Assembly (NCBI GenBank): GCA_964007475.1
Contig: OZ023273.1
Span: 49,291,525-49,355,524, forward strand
Direction of reading: 5' to 3'
Source: Hybos culiciformis
Taxonomy: Eukaryota; Arthropoda; Insecta; Diptera; Hybotidae
Length of the DNA stretch: 64,000 nt
A program made the position numbers and the translations under genes. The notes beneath the pieces are model-generated. The model saw nothing but the letters and a program-made list of their open reading frames with translations. It was not told where the DNA came from and searched no databases. Positions 12,110-24,029 of this stretch are shown in pieces (the first letter of the stretch is position 1; each line of letters begins with the position of its first letter).

Positions 12110-13085
12110 AAACAGTATACAATACATATTAATAAAATTTGTTACACAGCTCGTTGTGTATATACACAAAAACACATGCACACTTGTCAATATTATACAA
12201 ATACCTTATAATGTAAATACTGGTGCCTGCTTATGTGTTGGTTTATAAAATTTCAGTGCTTAGGAAAATCAGATGTTTTTTTTTTTTATGTATTATGTGT
12301 ATTTTTTATGTAGTTTACCATGACTGCAAAAATTCTAAATGAAGTTGGCTTTGAAATTTAAGTAATTTTCGGTTTAAAGTTTTTATGTTTGTGAAAATAA
12401 AATAAAAAAATTAATTGAAATTTTGAAAAATCATTATTAAAAAAATGATTATTAAAAAAATTAATATTAAAATGCCATCTTGATGTATTGTTAAGGATTG
12501 TCGGTCGTTTTATATAAAAGGCAGCAATATTGGTCTTCAATCTTAACTTAATACAATATAACTGAATTAATTTGTGATAAGAAAAACTTTAGTGCAAAGA
12601 AGTAACAATTATTTTTATTAAGTTCAAACCTTGTATGTAGGTGATAATGAATTTTTTTTAATAAATAAACATTTACAAAAGTTATTTTTTTTTTGTTTTT
12701 AAACACAAAATTTTAGGAAATTCAAAAAGGTTATGATGAATGATTCCTCAAAACTTTAAAATAAAACTTTCTCCATAACAATTAACTTAAATTATATAAA
12801 TTATTTCTTCATTATGAAAAAAAAATGAATATAAAATAATAAAAATAAAATAAACTATTTTTCGAACCCCTTACATTTTGACAAAAACACACACTACAAA
12901 GTGTATATTTTGCACTGAATCAAAATATTTAAAAAGCATAAGCAACCACCAGTATTTACATTATAAGGTATTTGATATTATATCACTCGACCTTCGGTCT
13001 CGTGATATAAGTATGACGCGTGTGCATGTGTTTTTGTATATATACACAACTCGTTGTAATAACAAATTTTCTTAATATGTGTTAT
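12110..13085. mobile_element. Element with ~130-bp terminal inverted repeats
   Basis: Arm 12110-12235 recurs inverted at about 12948-13085. Shared blocks include AAAATTTGTTA, CTCGTTGTGTATATACAC, AAAAACACATGCACAC and ACCTTATAATGTAAATACTG. The right arm has an extra 36 or so bases with the hairpin CTCGACCTTCGGTCTCG. The inner DNA has no coding capacity. This is a fold-back or MITE structure of unknown superfamily. In copy B the same left arm was hit by the tnp2 transposon at 56736. Confidence 0.65.
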
Positions 13086-13895
13086 AATCTACTATTAATA
13101 TCGAAAACAAAATAAACTTGTAGAAATTTAGATAAGCTTTACATAAATTCAAACTGAAAAGTATATACCAACATTCTATACATCTATACATTCTATACAT
13201 AAAAACTGTAAAATCCTTTTTTTAACGTTGAAATTGTATGTAGATTATTATTTAGGTTACAAAATATTAAAACAAAAAAATCTTATATCTCTCATTTAAA
13301 AAATAAAATTGAAAATTAACACAAAAAAGGCTTACTATAATATTGAGTTACAGGAAAAATATTTATGTTATGTTACTATGAGGAAATGCATGTTTTTTTA
13401 AATAAAATATACTTATAAGAAGTTAATCAAGTACACATCACATTTAGTTATTTTTTACTCACACATAACTTTATGCATACCTAAAGGAGATAATATAATA
13501 AAAATTAAATTAATTTGTTTGAAGCGACATCTCTCCATTTCAATTAATGTTTGAAATAAAATAAATAAAATATTTTTAAAAAAATTGGTTGGACAATAGT
13601 CATTTAATTTTAGAAATATAAATTTAATATTTTCAATAAGTGACTTATGAACGATATGTTTGTGTTTATAATTACTTTACGGATTCTTTTTATTAATATT
13701 TCAATTCCAAATGATATTACATAATATGTTTATGTAAAACTGCAATATATTTTTACATTTTTTTAAAACGAATTCAATAAGTTTAAATTTTAACAGAGTT
13801 TCTTTACACAATATTTCTTGTAGTTATTACTTAACAGTTCCCTAATTTACTTTTGTATAAAGAAAAAATTTAGAATAATACCAATACGCTCCACC

Positions 13896-14570
13896 CAACG
13901 TTCCCTCTAATTTTTTTAATGTCTGAGCGGAAAAAGTGCGGGGTTAGCGGTAAATTTACAGATCAAGATTTAGTGAGCGGAGAATTTGCATGAAAATTAA
14001 TTAAAAAAAAATTTAATTTAGATAATTAATTTATTATGTAATTAATTTTTTCGTTCACGCTCTTATATAATTCATATTTATAGTTAAAGTGATGCATTGA
14101 ATTAGAAATTAATGCATATTATACTTTATATTTTTATTCAAATTACATTTAATAATCTACATACATATCATCTTAAGTCTGTCTATCTGTTTCTATTGAT
14201 AAACTTCTTCTAAATCAAAAATTTTTCAAGACAATATATGTTATTTTATTTGCATCAAAAATTCCAAATGATTAATTTCAATCCTATTTTTAGATAGTTT
14301 TGATAGAATCATTAAACGCGAAATAACAAAAATATTTAAAAATTGTATGATAGACTTTTGTTTATGTATTTTTCCCTCCAACTTTTTTTTCTTAAGTTAC
14401 AAGATCTCCCAAACGTTTGATATGGGTTTATGTACTTTAAATATGAAGATATATTATTTTGTAGCAATATTTTTAAAATTTGAATAAAATCTGTTGTGCG
14501 CGGCAGATTTGCGCGGCAGATTTGAAACTGTTGCGCGGCCGCGCAGCCGCGCAACTTAGAGGGAACATTG
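13896..14570. mobile_element. hAT-type MITE (copy A)
   Basis: The termini are CAACGTTCCCTCTAA and, inverted, CAATGTTCCCTCTAA. They are flanked by the perfect 8-bp direct repeat GCTCCACC (13888-13895 and 14571-14578). An 8-bp target duplication with this type of end is characteristic of hAT transposons. The 675-bp element has no transposase. Near its right end is a GC-rich palindromic cluster of GCGCGGC repeats (about 14510-14553) that stands out in this AT-rich DNA. Confidence 0.9.
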
Positions 14571-14939
14571 GCTCCACCAATTTAAATTTAACTTATAATT
14601 AATAGCTTTCGCAAATAACTTATGAAGTAAAATTTCAAAAAAAATATTTGCATGATTTTATAAAATACTGTCTGAAGAGAAGAAAATAAGGAAAAAAGGA
14701 ATTCGTTAAATGATATAAAAAAAAATTCAAAGAGCAATTTGAATTAAATAAATAAAAAAAACTTTAATGAATGGATATAATATTCTTTTAGATTTCCATA
14801 GAGATACTTTTTTATTGTTGAAGAAAATTACCGGGGGAAAAAGAAACAAAAATATTAACATTATACGTAATAAAAGAAATAATAAACTCAAAAAGAATGA
14901 TGTAAATGCGATTTGGATTAGAAAAAAGAAAGACCAATT

Positions 14940-16981
14940 GGCCCTTATCATGGAACTCGCCTTCGTTTACGACTCGACGCGAATCTCAAAACCGCTGCGA
15001 ATCTTTTTCAGTATCATAGAATTCTACGCTTTTTTGGCGAATGTTTTTAATCTGTCAGTTTATCATAGATGTAATTTATTTAGTGTAGGTGTAAAAAAAA
15101 ATTTTTTTTTTTATTCAAAAATAACAGGAATAAAATCTTAAACTCACAAGTAAAATAAAAAATAATATTTATTTTCTAGAATAAAAAACTCCCTGTAATT
15201 CTTTTTCTATGGATTAAAAAAAAGAAATTCGTAAATTTTATTGAGAGGGAATTTTCATCCACTTTTCCATTGGAGGGAGAAATTATGAATTGGGTTAAAT
15301 CATACATTCGGCGGGCGAAAATACATCGTTTATTTGGTATCATCGATTTCGATTTAGCGAAAATTTTCTGCGAATTAAAATCTACTGAGTTGATGCAGTA
15401 GAATTTAAAAAAAAATTGTTTAAATTTCATTTTTTCGGTTGTAGGTATGACGAAAACTCTTTAAAAAAATGTTAAATTAGAAAATTCTTAATTTAAAAAT
15501 CTTTAAAGTACCAAAATCATTACTTTTCAAAAATTTTAAGACCGAAAAAAAAAAATTTTTTTCGAGGTAAATTTTTTTTCGATTTTAAATTTTTTGAAAA
15601 GTAATGATTTTGGTACTTTAAAGATTATTAAATTAAGAATTTTCTAATTTAACATTTTTTTAAAGAGTTTTCGTCATACCTACAACCGAAAAAATGAAAT
15701 TTATACAAGTTTTTTCTGCAAAGTTTTTTAGATATAAATTTCAGTAGAAAATAAAAAAATTTATCTATATATTTTATTTCTAATATTATTAAAACACAGG
15801 ACAGTTTTAGTTCTAATATGTACAAAAATTTATTACAATTTTAAGAATAAAAATTATCTTTATTTTAGTTAAAAGACGAATACAATATCATCAGAAATCT
15901 GTAAATAGAACATTTTTTTTTGTATTAAAGTTTTATATTTTTTATTAAGATAAAATATAAATTTGTATTGCTTCTCCTGAGTTTTTGTAATAAAAATATT
16001 CTGCATAAAAATATTCCACAATATATTTTGTTAGTTCAATTAATTTTTGACATTAAATTAACTAACAAAATACATGTACAATATTCTTCATGTAGAATAT
16101 TCTTCATGTAGAATATTCTGCATTAGTTACTGGAAATTGGATATGACAAATGAATTTCTCAAATATATCAAGAATCTCTTAAAATATAAGAGAATTCTGC
16201 TCGACAAACTCCTACGAAGAGATCATTTCCTACTCCTTTTTGGTAGTTCACTTCAGCAATCTTCAGCATCTTGAGATAGGTTTTAAATTTTCTTCAAAAC
16301 CGTTTAATAAATATGTGAACGCTTCTTTCGAAACTCTAATACATATATTTTATAAAACTGAAAAATAAAGAAAAATTGATTAAGCGTTCAAAAAAATTAT
16401 TTAATTTTTGTCTTACGTTGTTATTGGTAAATCCAACGGATTTGATTTATCTCTCAAAATCCTTCATTGAATAGCTAAATTCCCTTTTTCGTCTTCCTCT
16501 TCAAATATTGAATCCACAAAAACATTTTTTATTTTTATTTAAAAAAAAACACCTAAAAATGATAAAAAAACACTTCTTAAATTTATTTTTCATAAAAAAA
16601 TTATATACTTTTTTGTTTTTGTATTCTTACATTCGATTTTTTTTGACGTTTCGCTCAGTTAAGTGTCGAATTCTATGATATGGTTAGAGATTCAGAGCGA
16701 AAGTTAGATACGCGGCGAATTGTGATTTTAATAAAAAACGCAAAAAAAAAAATTTCTAGGTAAAAAGTTTATAAATAAAAAGTTGTCCCACCTAATAATA
16801 GGAATGTTAATTAAATAATAGAGTAAAAATGGAAGTTGAAATTGCATTTTTAATTGAAAATTGAAAATTGACATTCGCCAAAACTGAAAATTCATAAGCA
16901 AATTCACTATCGAATTCCATGATTCGGAAATTCGCTTTTAGCGATTTCGAAAGGTGAAAACGAATTCCATGATAAGGGCCA
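14940..16981. mobile_element. Block bounded by 20-bp inverted repeats
   Basis: GGCCCTTATCATGGAACTCG at 14940 recurs inverted at 16962-16981 with one mismatch, so about 2.04 kb is bounded by terminal inverted repeats. Inside, GAATTCTATGAT/GAATTCCATGAT motifs occur several times on both strands and a 285-bp palindrome sits at 15419-15703. No transposase frame is visible and no target duplication was found, so it may be a fold-back or a non-autonomous MULE-like element. Copy B starts the same block at about 63508 but is cut by the window end. Confidence 0.5.
15419..15703. repeat. Palindrome with ~112-bp arms
   Basis: The left arm (15419-15530) and right arm (15592-15703) are near-perfect mirror copies; each contains TTCGGTTGTAGGTATGACGA or its complement and TACCAAAATCATTACTTTTC or its complement. 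The spacer is about 60 AT-rich bases. It lies inside the inverted-repeat-bounded block 14940-16981 and could be a hairpin-forming insertion. Confidence 0.8.
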
Positions 16982-18139
16982 TGTCTAATATTTTATAATG
17001 GTACATATAATTTTTTAGAATCGGATAAAATTAATTTAAATCGTCGAAATATATAAATATATAAACCAAGATAGAAGTTTAAATCACAATTTACTGTAAC
17101 TTTACTTTTAGTTTTAGAGCCAATTTTGCAGCGCTTTATAGGTATAAATTGAATATTAGTTTTGAAAATGCTCCCTAATTTTACCAAATAGAAATAGAAC
17201 AAAATAATATTTTTTGTACAAATATTAACATTTAAATTTTAATTCCAAGAATATTAAAATAATATTAGCTCAGCGCGGTTGTCAAAGATAATGTCCCAAT
17301 TACTTTATTTTCATTGGTATCCCAATATTATACACGTTTTTATACGTATATGTACATAATACGTATTCGCTATGTATATTTTAGGTCAGAATATAACGTT
17401 TATAAAATAAAATAATGTTTGTGCTAAAATCATATAGTCATATATAATCAGTGCTAAAATCACATACTTTAGAATCTTAAGATATATTTCAGTTATACTT
17501 AGCTATTTTGAAATTAAGGAACTACAACACACCAAGAATAAAAAATATAGTATTCTGTGAACTGGAAAAATTTATCCTTAAAAAATTATCGCACCATTTA
17601 AATTCTTATTTTTCTTATTGAAAATTTTGAAAATTTTACGACATTGATATGCTGATAGTTTTCACTTTTTGAAAAAATAAAATTGTATCCTACTTGGAAC
17701 TGAAAAGATTTTGAGATATCTATCTGGGTCTCATTACGAAATTTCAAGAGAATACAAATTGAAATAACTTTTTAAATGAAAGTTTAGAATATATAGTTAT
17801 GTTTAAATTAAAGTTTAGAATATGTATAAGTAAAGTTTCTATATATGAATTGTTAATACAAGCAATTTATTTATTTAATAATGCATGAATTTAAATATAA
17901 AGTAATGTAGATAAATTATTAAAAAATTTGTATATAAGGACTTTTTAGGGGCTTAATTATAAACAATGAGAATGTTTGTACAAAAATTAAAGCTCTTTAA
18001 AATTGTGTTGTTTTCCGTAAGAGTATAACTGGCTTGTGAAACATTTATTCTTAATAATAATGCAAAAAATAATAATTAATAAAATCAATGTTCAAGGATT
18101 ACCTTCGAATAACCTTCCTTGCGAAAAAAAAAATATTTA
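16982..18139. other. Gene-free AT-rich DNA
   Basis: I see nothing supportable between the inverted-repeat block and the BEL element: only short frames, homopolymers and low-complexity AT sequence. Confidence 0.6.
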
Positions 18140-18144
18140 AAGGT
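18140..18144. repeat. BEL target-site duplication (left)
   Basis: AAGGT directly precedes the left LTR and recurs directly after the right LTR at 26207-26211. Five bases is within the usual range for BEL/Pao integrases. Confidence 0.9.
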
Positions 18145-18427
18145 TGTTACCGACTCTGCTTCCTAAATTAACTTTGGGTTAAATGAAAGTCGAGCGAGTA
18201 ATTTCTTAATTGATTTTATTTAAAATGATTTTGGATCCGTAAAAAAAATATATTTAATTAGACCTTATTCGATCAGGTAGTTAAGATGAACTGATTAAAC
18301 GAAATTGTTATACATATTAATCTATTAAAAAAATATTAGAGAAATAATTAACAATAAAATAAAAAAGAGTACATTAAATTAATTGAGAATTGAGGACAAA
18401 TCTTAAAATTCAATTCTACGTTAAACA
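18145..18427 (-). repeat. BEL 3' LTR
   Basis: 283 bp beginning TGTTACCGACTC and ending GTTAAACA on the plus strand (in sense, TGTTTAACG to GGTAACA). It is identical in length to the right LTR and differs at two positions by eye, near 18236 (GGATCCG versus GGATTCG) and near 18295 (GATTAAAC versus GATAAAAC). Confidence 0.95.
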
Positions 18428-18440
18428 TTCTGCCCTCCTT
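18428..18440 (-). promoter_or_regulatory. Polypurine tract of BEL element
   Basis: In sense this reads AAGGAGGGCAGAA and directly abuts the 3' LTR (TGTTTAACG). That is the position and composition expected of the RNase H-resistant primer for plus-strand synthesis. Confidence 0.85.
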
Positions 18441-18508
18441 GAATAATCAATAAGCAATAAATTTGAAAATATTTTAGGTAATTGATTTTCAATTATATAT
18501 ATAAGATA

Positions 18509-19639
18509 TTATGTTTCTGTTGTAGATGTTGATAATAAGATGCATAATCTATTGATATTTCGAGTTAAGATGCCATCTTTTGTTTTGATTGTCACTACTC
18601 CTACTAAACCATCACCACCTGGATTGGTTCTAATAACTCTACCTATGCACCACTGACAGGCCGGGACATTATCCTCCATAACTACAACCAAATCATTTTC
18701 TTTGATATTGTTGCACATTGTTTTCCATTTTCGCCGATTTTGTAACGTAACTAAGTATTCCTGACTCCATCTTTTCCAAAATACTTGATGAAGTTTGTGA
18801 ACATATTGCCATCTCTTTAGGATACCATCAGACACTTCAGTAAGATTATGTTGTGGTGGCAAAACAATTATACTTTGCGTCAGGAAATGACCTGGGGTTA
18901 GCGGTTCTAAATCATTTGGATCTTCAGTTTTTGCAGCTATGGGTCTAGAATTTAATATTCCTTCAATTTGGCATAATATGGTGTACATTTCTTCTACAGT
19001 TAGCGATGAAATTTTGAGCTTTCTAAGATGTCCTTTGACAGATTTAACCCCTGCCTCCCAGATTCCTCCGAAATGTGGTGTATATGCGGGAATGAAATGC
19101 CACGTTACATCCATCTTTGTCAATTCTCTGACCACAGCTTCGTTATTTTTTTGTAGAAATTTTTGAACATCATTAAGTTTACGAGCTGCCCCAAAAAAAA
19201 TTCGGCCATTATCACTGTAAAAATTAGAACAGATGCCTCTTCTGGCCATAAATCGATTGACGGCTGCCAAGAATGTTTCAGTTGATAAATCAGTTACAAG
19301 TTCTAGGTGAAGTGCCCGTGTTGCCATACAAACGAATAAACAGATGTACGCCTTAAAACTTTTGGCTCCAGGACCTTTCCAACTTTTCACTTGGAATGGC
19401 CCTGCATAATCGACGCCAGTATTAAGAAATGCTTTATATGATTGTAGTCTATAATTTGGAAGGTTGCCCATTTGTTGTTTTAAACCTTGACTTCTGTATC
19501 GAATACACTGAGTGCAGTTTCGAATGCACTTTCTTACTGAATTTTTCGCTCCAATGATCCAAAATTTGGCATTAAGTAAACTAAGCATTAACTGTTGCCC
19601 AGCATGGAAATATTTTAAATGAAAATCTCTAATGATCAA
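18509..19639 (-). pseudogene. BEL integrase segment
   Basis: 376 readable residues of a BEL/Pao integrase, which inserts the cDNA into the genome. The segment starts after a frameshift from the RT/RNase H frame (overlap around 19636-19660). An HHCC-type zinc region is seen as HAGQQ and CIRNCTQCIRY (about 12-47). The catalytic core has D77 (GVDYAGPF), D143 (YSDNGRIFFG) and E195 (GGIWEAGVKS), so the D,D35-51,E triad is intact. A C-terminal domain with EPLTPGHFL and the W-rich LHQVFWKRWSQEYL region matches the DUF5641 part usual in Pao integrases. It ends 82 bases before the 3' LTR. Confidence 0.9.
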
Positions 19640-21564
19640 TTCAGTAAGTTTATGATCCTTTGGGAGTATATTGGAAATTTTCGATTGGGATGCATTTCTG
19701 CATATCGTAATCTACCTCCTACTCTAAGTAATTCCTCTCCATCAATAAATGGATTCAACGTTTGAATTTTGTTATTTTTTGGTAGGGATATTCTATCTGA
19801 TAGAATTTTTATTTCAGTTTGAAATTCTTTTCTTTGCACTGATTTGATTAAACAATTAAATGCGTTTTGTAATTCTTCGCTCATAAGATAGGTAATTTTA
19901 TAACTATTCCCCTTTAATCGTTTAATAAATCTTAAACACCATGCAGTAATTCGTTTCATATTATTTAAGTCTGAATAATAGTCAATAATTTCGATTGAGT
20001 TTTGATTTGTTGTTGTTAATACCACCACTTTACGTCTTTCGCGATCAGTAGCACTTATTTCATTGATGAGCTGTGGCAATGATAAATCACCACTTTTCAG
20101 AAAAGACGGACCATTCCACCATAACGGATGATTAACGATTTCATCTCCAAATAGACCACGAGATGCGCAATCTGCTGGATTTTGTTTTGATGTTATATGT
20201 CGCCAGAATTTAAATGGTAAAACTTCTAATATTTCAGATGTCCGATTTCCAATGAATGTGCTCCATGTACGAGGTATTTCTCTCAACCAAGCAAGTACTA
20301 TGGTTGAGTCTGTGAAAGCTAAAATGTCTGCTGAAGTCAAACACATTTCCATCTTTATTTTGGTTATTAACTTGCTTAATAAATGAGCTGCCATTAATTC
20401 CAATCTCGCTAATGACACCGTTTGTGTTGGAGCTACTTTAGTTTTAGATGCTAATAGTTGAACAAAATTTTCGTTTTCGTTTATTACTCTCAAATATATT
20501 ACCGCTGAATATGCTACTTCAGAAGCATCTGAGAAACCACATAGTTGTACATATGATTGTTTGGTTGTATTTAGCCATCTGGGTATTTTAATGCATTGTA
20601 GCTTAATCAATTTATCTTTGAGTTTTAACCATCTTTTCTCTAGTTTTGCTGGTAATTTTTGATCCCAATTCACTCCTATAATCCACAGTTCTTGAATTAT
20701 TATTTTCGCCATAACAATACAAGGTGAAACCCAACCTAACGGATCGAAGATTTTTGAAATTTCGGACAGAATGACACGTTTAGTTGGACTTGTATTGAGA
20801 TCTAAATTCACTTTGAACATGAAACAATCTGATGATGGATTCCAGTGAATACCTAGTGTTTTGATCGACTCGTTCGGTTGAAGTGAATGTAAATTTTTAA
20901 TTTCTTTTTCGCTTTCATTTATTGTGTTGAGAAATTCAATGGAATTTGATAACCATTTTCGTAGAATGAATCCACCTTTCTTTAATAGATTGATCATTTC
21001 GTCTTTCGCATGTATCGCTTCTTCTAAATTGTTACTACAGTCTATATAATCATCTACGTACATTTTCGTGAGAAGTTTTTTCGAAGCTATCGGATGACTT
21101 TCGGTTTCATCATCTGCCAATTGCTTCAATGTTCGTACAGCAAGGAAAGGTGCGCTCACAGTGCCATATGTGATGGTATTGAGTTCATATACTTCTAGTT
21201 TGTTAGATTCTAGATTTTGCCATAAGATGCGTTGGAAACATCTATCTTCTGGATGAATAAGTACTTGCCTATACATTTTGGCGATGTCAGCTACATATGC
21301 GATTTGACCAATTCGAAATTGCAGAACTTGTGATATTAAATCAGGCTGGATAGTCGGTCCTACCATCATGATTTCATTTAGTGAGATTCCACTTGATGTT
21401 CTTTTCGATGCGTCAAATACAACTCGGAGCTTGGTTGTAGAGCTAGCTTCTTTGATGACAGCATAATGAGGTAAATAATAAGCTTGAGAATCTCGTTGGC
21501 TTAATCCTGTAATTTCTGATAGATGATTTAATTCTTTGTATTCTTCAATAAATTTTGAGTATTC
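19636..21564 (-). pseudogene. BEL RT and RNase H segment
   Basis: This frame is open from just after the in-frame TAA at 21567-21565. Its N-terminal part carries the RT fingers (KLRVVFDAS region, about 21430-21410). Counting from the methionine at 21369, motif A is D28 in VADIAKMYRQV and the active site is YVDD at 104-107. RNase H follows with FSDASEVAYSAVIYLR, RLELMAAHLL, FTDSTIVLAWL and NPADCASRG. The BEL-typical linker to the integrase follows. The frame stops at 19636 because of a frameshift near 19660, so the integrase continues in another frame. The catalytic residues I can check are present. Confidence 0.9.
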
Positions 21565-23298
21565 TTAATAAAATGATTCATTTGATCTAAACCTTTTTTG
21601 CATGTATATTAATCTTTGATATGCTGCACTTTTTGAGTTTCCTAAAACTTTCGGATCTTTCTTAAATGGAATTCGAACTTGGTACCTCCCGTTTGATAAT
21701 CTTATAGTATTAGTTTTGTAATGTTCTTCAGCCATTTGTTCTTCGTGTGTGAATTTATTTTGGGTTATAATAGATTCAACTTCCCAAAATCGCTTAAGTT
21801 CAGCATCTATGTCTATGCAGGTATGATACGTTTGAATCTGTTCATTTTCTCGTTCAATTAGATTTTTACCGGAGATTATCCATCCGAAAGTTGTGTTTTG
21901 TGCAATGGGTTTGTCCGGTCCGTACGATAGTCTTTCTGGCTCTAAGATATGGAAAAATAAATCACACCCAATAATCATATCAATACGGTTATTATTGTGG
22001 TTGTTAGGATCTGCTAATTCCAGTTTAGCGAATGTATCTGATTTCGGTAATATAATTTTTAATGGAGCAATATCACACGTTAATTTCTTCAGAATGTAAG
22101 CATTCACATCTATTTGGAATTTGCTTACTCTTGATTTGATAGTAATAGTTGTTTTCCCACGTGTCTTATGAGTAAATTCACTTTCTGATGAATTTATTCC
22201 ACTAATACTAATATTCGATTTTTGTCGATTAAGTTTTGTTAGTTGCATTAACCTTTCTGACACTAATGTCACTTGTGATCCGGAGTCGAGTAAAGCTCTT
22301 ATTAATTGATAACCTCCTTCTATGTCTCTAACGTAAATCAAAGCGGTAGGTAAGATTGTCATTAAGTTAGTATCATTCTTGAATAATGAAAAAGTTTTCT
22401 TTTCATCGCCGTTTTCTTGATTAGTTTTCATAGTGTCCGACTGATCTGAATTGTTCACTGGCTTTTCATGAAGCAACGTGTGATGTCTTCTTTGACAGAT
22501 CTTACAGGACGACTTTGATTTGCAGTCCTTTACTCTATGTTCACTTCTCATACAATTGTAGCACAGATGATGTTGTTTAATAAAATCTTTTTTCGATTCA
22601 GTTGAATATTTTAAAAATGATGGGCAATATTGTAGGTAATGTTGACCGCTGCAACAACTACATTTATTTAATGTTGTTGAATAAGATTGTTTACGATTTG
22701 TTACATTTCCTTTATTATTTTTAGATGTTGCAGTCTCATTTGATGATGTTTGTGTGTTAACTAATGTAGCTTCATAAATTCGTTGTTGAATAAAAGTAAG
22801 CAGTTCAGAACATTTAATTTCTTCATCGTTGTCCTTTTTGCTTTTCTCCCTTCTAAAAAGAAGTAATTTGGAACTAATTATGAAAATGAGCCAGTGATCC
22901 CATTTATCTGTGGGTAACCCCAGCGCTTTTAGACCTCTTATGGATTCACTCATTGTGCTATATAATTTTCTCAAACTATCAGCAGTTGGCTTATCTAACT
23001 TTGGTGCATCATGAATTGCTTTTAGATGAGCTTCTATAATATGATCTTTTCTATCATATGTTAATACTAATTCTTCATATGCCTCCGAATAATTGGCATC
23101 GCTTATATCTAAATTTTTGAAAATTAAGGCTGCATCTCCAATTAATGCCTTTTTTAATTCAAGATATTTTTGAGCATTAGTCATCTCGGTGTTATTATGT
23201 ACTAAGTAATTAAATGTGTCGAAAAAGCCTTTCCAATTCTTATAATTTCCATCAAATTTCGGAATAGTTGCAGGTTCTAATTTTAATTTCGTATACAC
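21565..23298 (-). pseudogene. BEL gag C-terminal and protease segment
   Basis: 577 residues in frame with the segment upstream. It begins with the Pao gag core (KFDGNYKNWKGFFDTF, a DUF1759-type feature). Three zinc-knuckle-like clusters follow: CSCCSGQHYLQYC (213-225), CYNCMRSEHRVKDC (246-259) and CKICQRRHHTLLH (265-277). They would bind the RNA genome. The aspartic protease has ALLDSGSQVTLVSE (DSG at 338-340), the Pao A17/DUF1758 type. The C-terminus leads into RT but ends at TAA 21567-21565; the same frame stays open beyond. The apparent start at 23298 is GTG directly downstream of another stop, so it is not a real start. Confidence 0.9.
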
Positions 23299-23313
23299 TG
23301 AAGGTGGATTTCG

Positions 23314-23784
23314 TTATGGTGTTGAATTAGCTTCCGTTGCTAATTGTATTGCTGGGTTGAGTGTAGTACTGATGAGGTCTGTTAAAACTCTTTGATGTTC
23401 TGCCATGGATCTCATAGCACCTTCTAAATCTTCTGAGATATGTGATGATTCAGCATTTGGCATGGATGGTTTGATAATTGGAGTTAAAGCCTTAATCAAA
23501 GCGCTTCCTAAACTCCTTGCTCTAAAATATGTTTCTTCTATATTTTCTCGATACTCGATGTCACTCTCTAATACAGTTTTGTTGGTCGCATCTAAATGCG
23601 CTTCAATCTCTACGTCAATTTCTAGTTGCACGTTATTAAACTCTTCAAATAGTGTAGTTAGTCGATTTAGTCGTTCTTGGACCGCGTATGTCTTAGTGGT
23701 CTCTGCTGTATTGTCTTTCATAAATGTTTCAATTCGTGTTATTTGACCTTTAATAATTGATCTGCGCTTCAACAATGTCTCCAT
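23314..23784 (-). pseudogene. BEL gag N-terminal segment
   Basis: 156 residues from the ATG at 23784, predicted helical and coiled-coil rich (METLLKRRSIIKGQITRIE). This is the usual start of Pao gag polyproteins (KRR..IKGQ.TRIE..L). It ends at an in-frame TAA (23316-23314), and the same frame continues into the next segment 15 bases later. Known Pao elements have one uninterrupted polyprotein, so I read the stop as a nonsense change rather than a true gene end. Programmed readthrough cannot be excluded from sequence alone. Confidence 0.85.
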
Positions 23785-23982
23785 TTTCGGCTAAAATAAT
23801 TGATACAAATTATTAATAAAGATAAAGAATACCTTATATTGTGACCTTCTGGCTTCTGATTTTTCAACTTCTTAATTTCAATAACTTCCCTTTTGGTTCT
23901 ATTATTATTAGTTCTTATTTATTTATTTTTAATGTCAACATATATGATTTTACTTTCGGATGTCAAATGTAATTAAAGTTTT

Positions 23983-24014
<32 letters not shown>

Positions 24015-24029
24015 GAAATTATGATAATA

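Larger units (their letters stand above)
3930..15372. repeat. Segmental duplication copy A
   Basis: Nearly the whole interval recurs in the same orientation at 43868-64000 with only scattered single-base and poly-A/T length differences by eye. The left junction is near TATGCAATTTRATAATG; 15372 is the base matching the window end, so the true right end is unknown. Relative to copy B it has three extra blocks: the palindrome insertion (about 3965-4424), about 170 bases at roughly 5708-5868, and a pogo-like MITE (6053-6615). It lacks the composite insertion and the tnp2 transposon of copy B. No host gene is visible in it. Separate loci, a very large repeat, or misplaced haplotypes are all possible sources. 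Confidence 0.9.

Noticed and set aside
14727..15141. Overlapping frames on both strands, also present at 63291-63705
   Set aside because: Lysine/asparagine-rich on one strand and phenylalanine/leucine-rich on the other, the usual mark of AT-rich non-coding DNA. They cross the start of the inverted-repeat block.
3930..15372. Simple uncollapsed haplotype of 43868-64000
   Set aside because: Left flanks of the two copies are unrelated over many kilobases, which plain haplotigs would not show. Kept only as an alternative because an N gap separates the copies.
18939..19166. Plus-strand frames inside the BEL, LINE and gypsy elements
   Set aside because: They are antisense shadows of the retroelement proteins with no recognisable domain.
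23298..23314. Separate gag genes with starts at 23784 and 23298
   Set aside because: Both segments are in the same frame with one TAA between them, and the second apparent start is a GTG, so it is one interrupted polyprotein.
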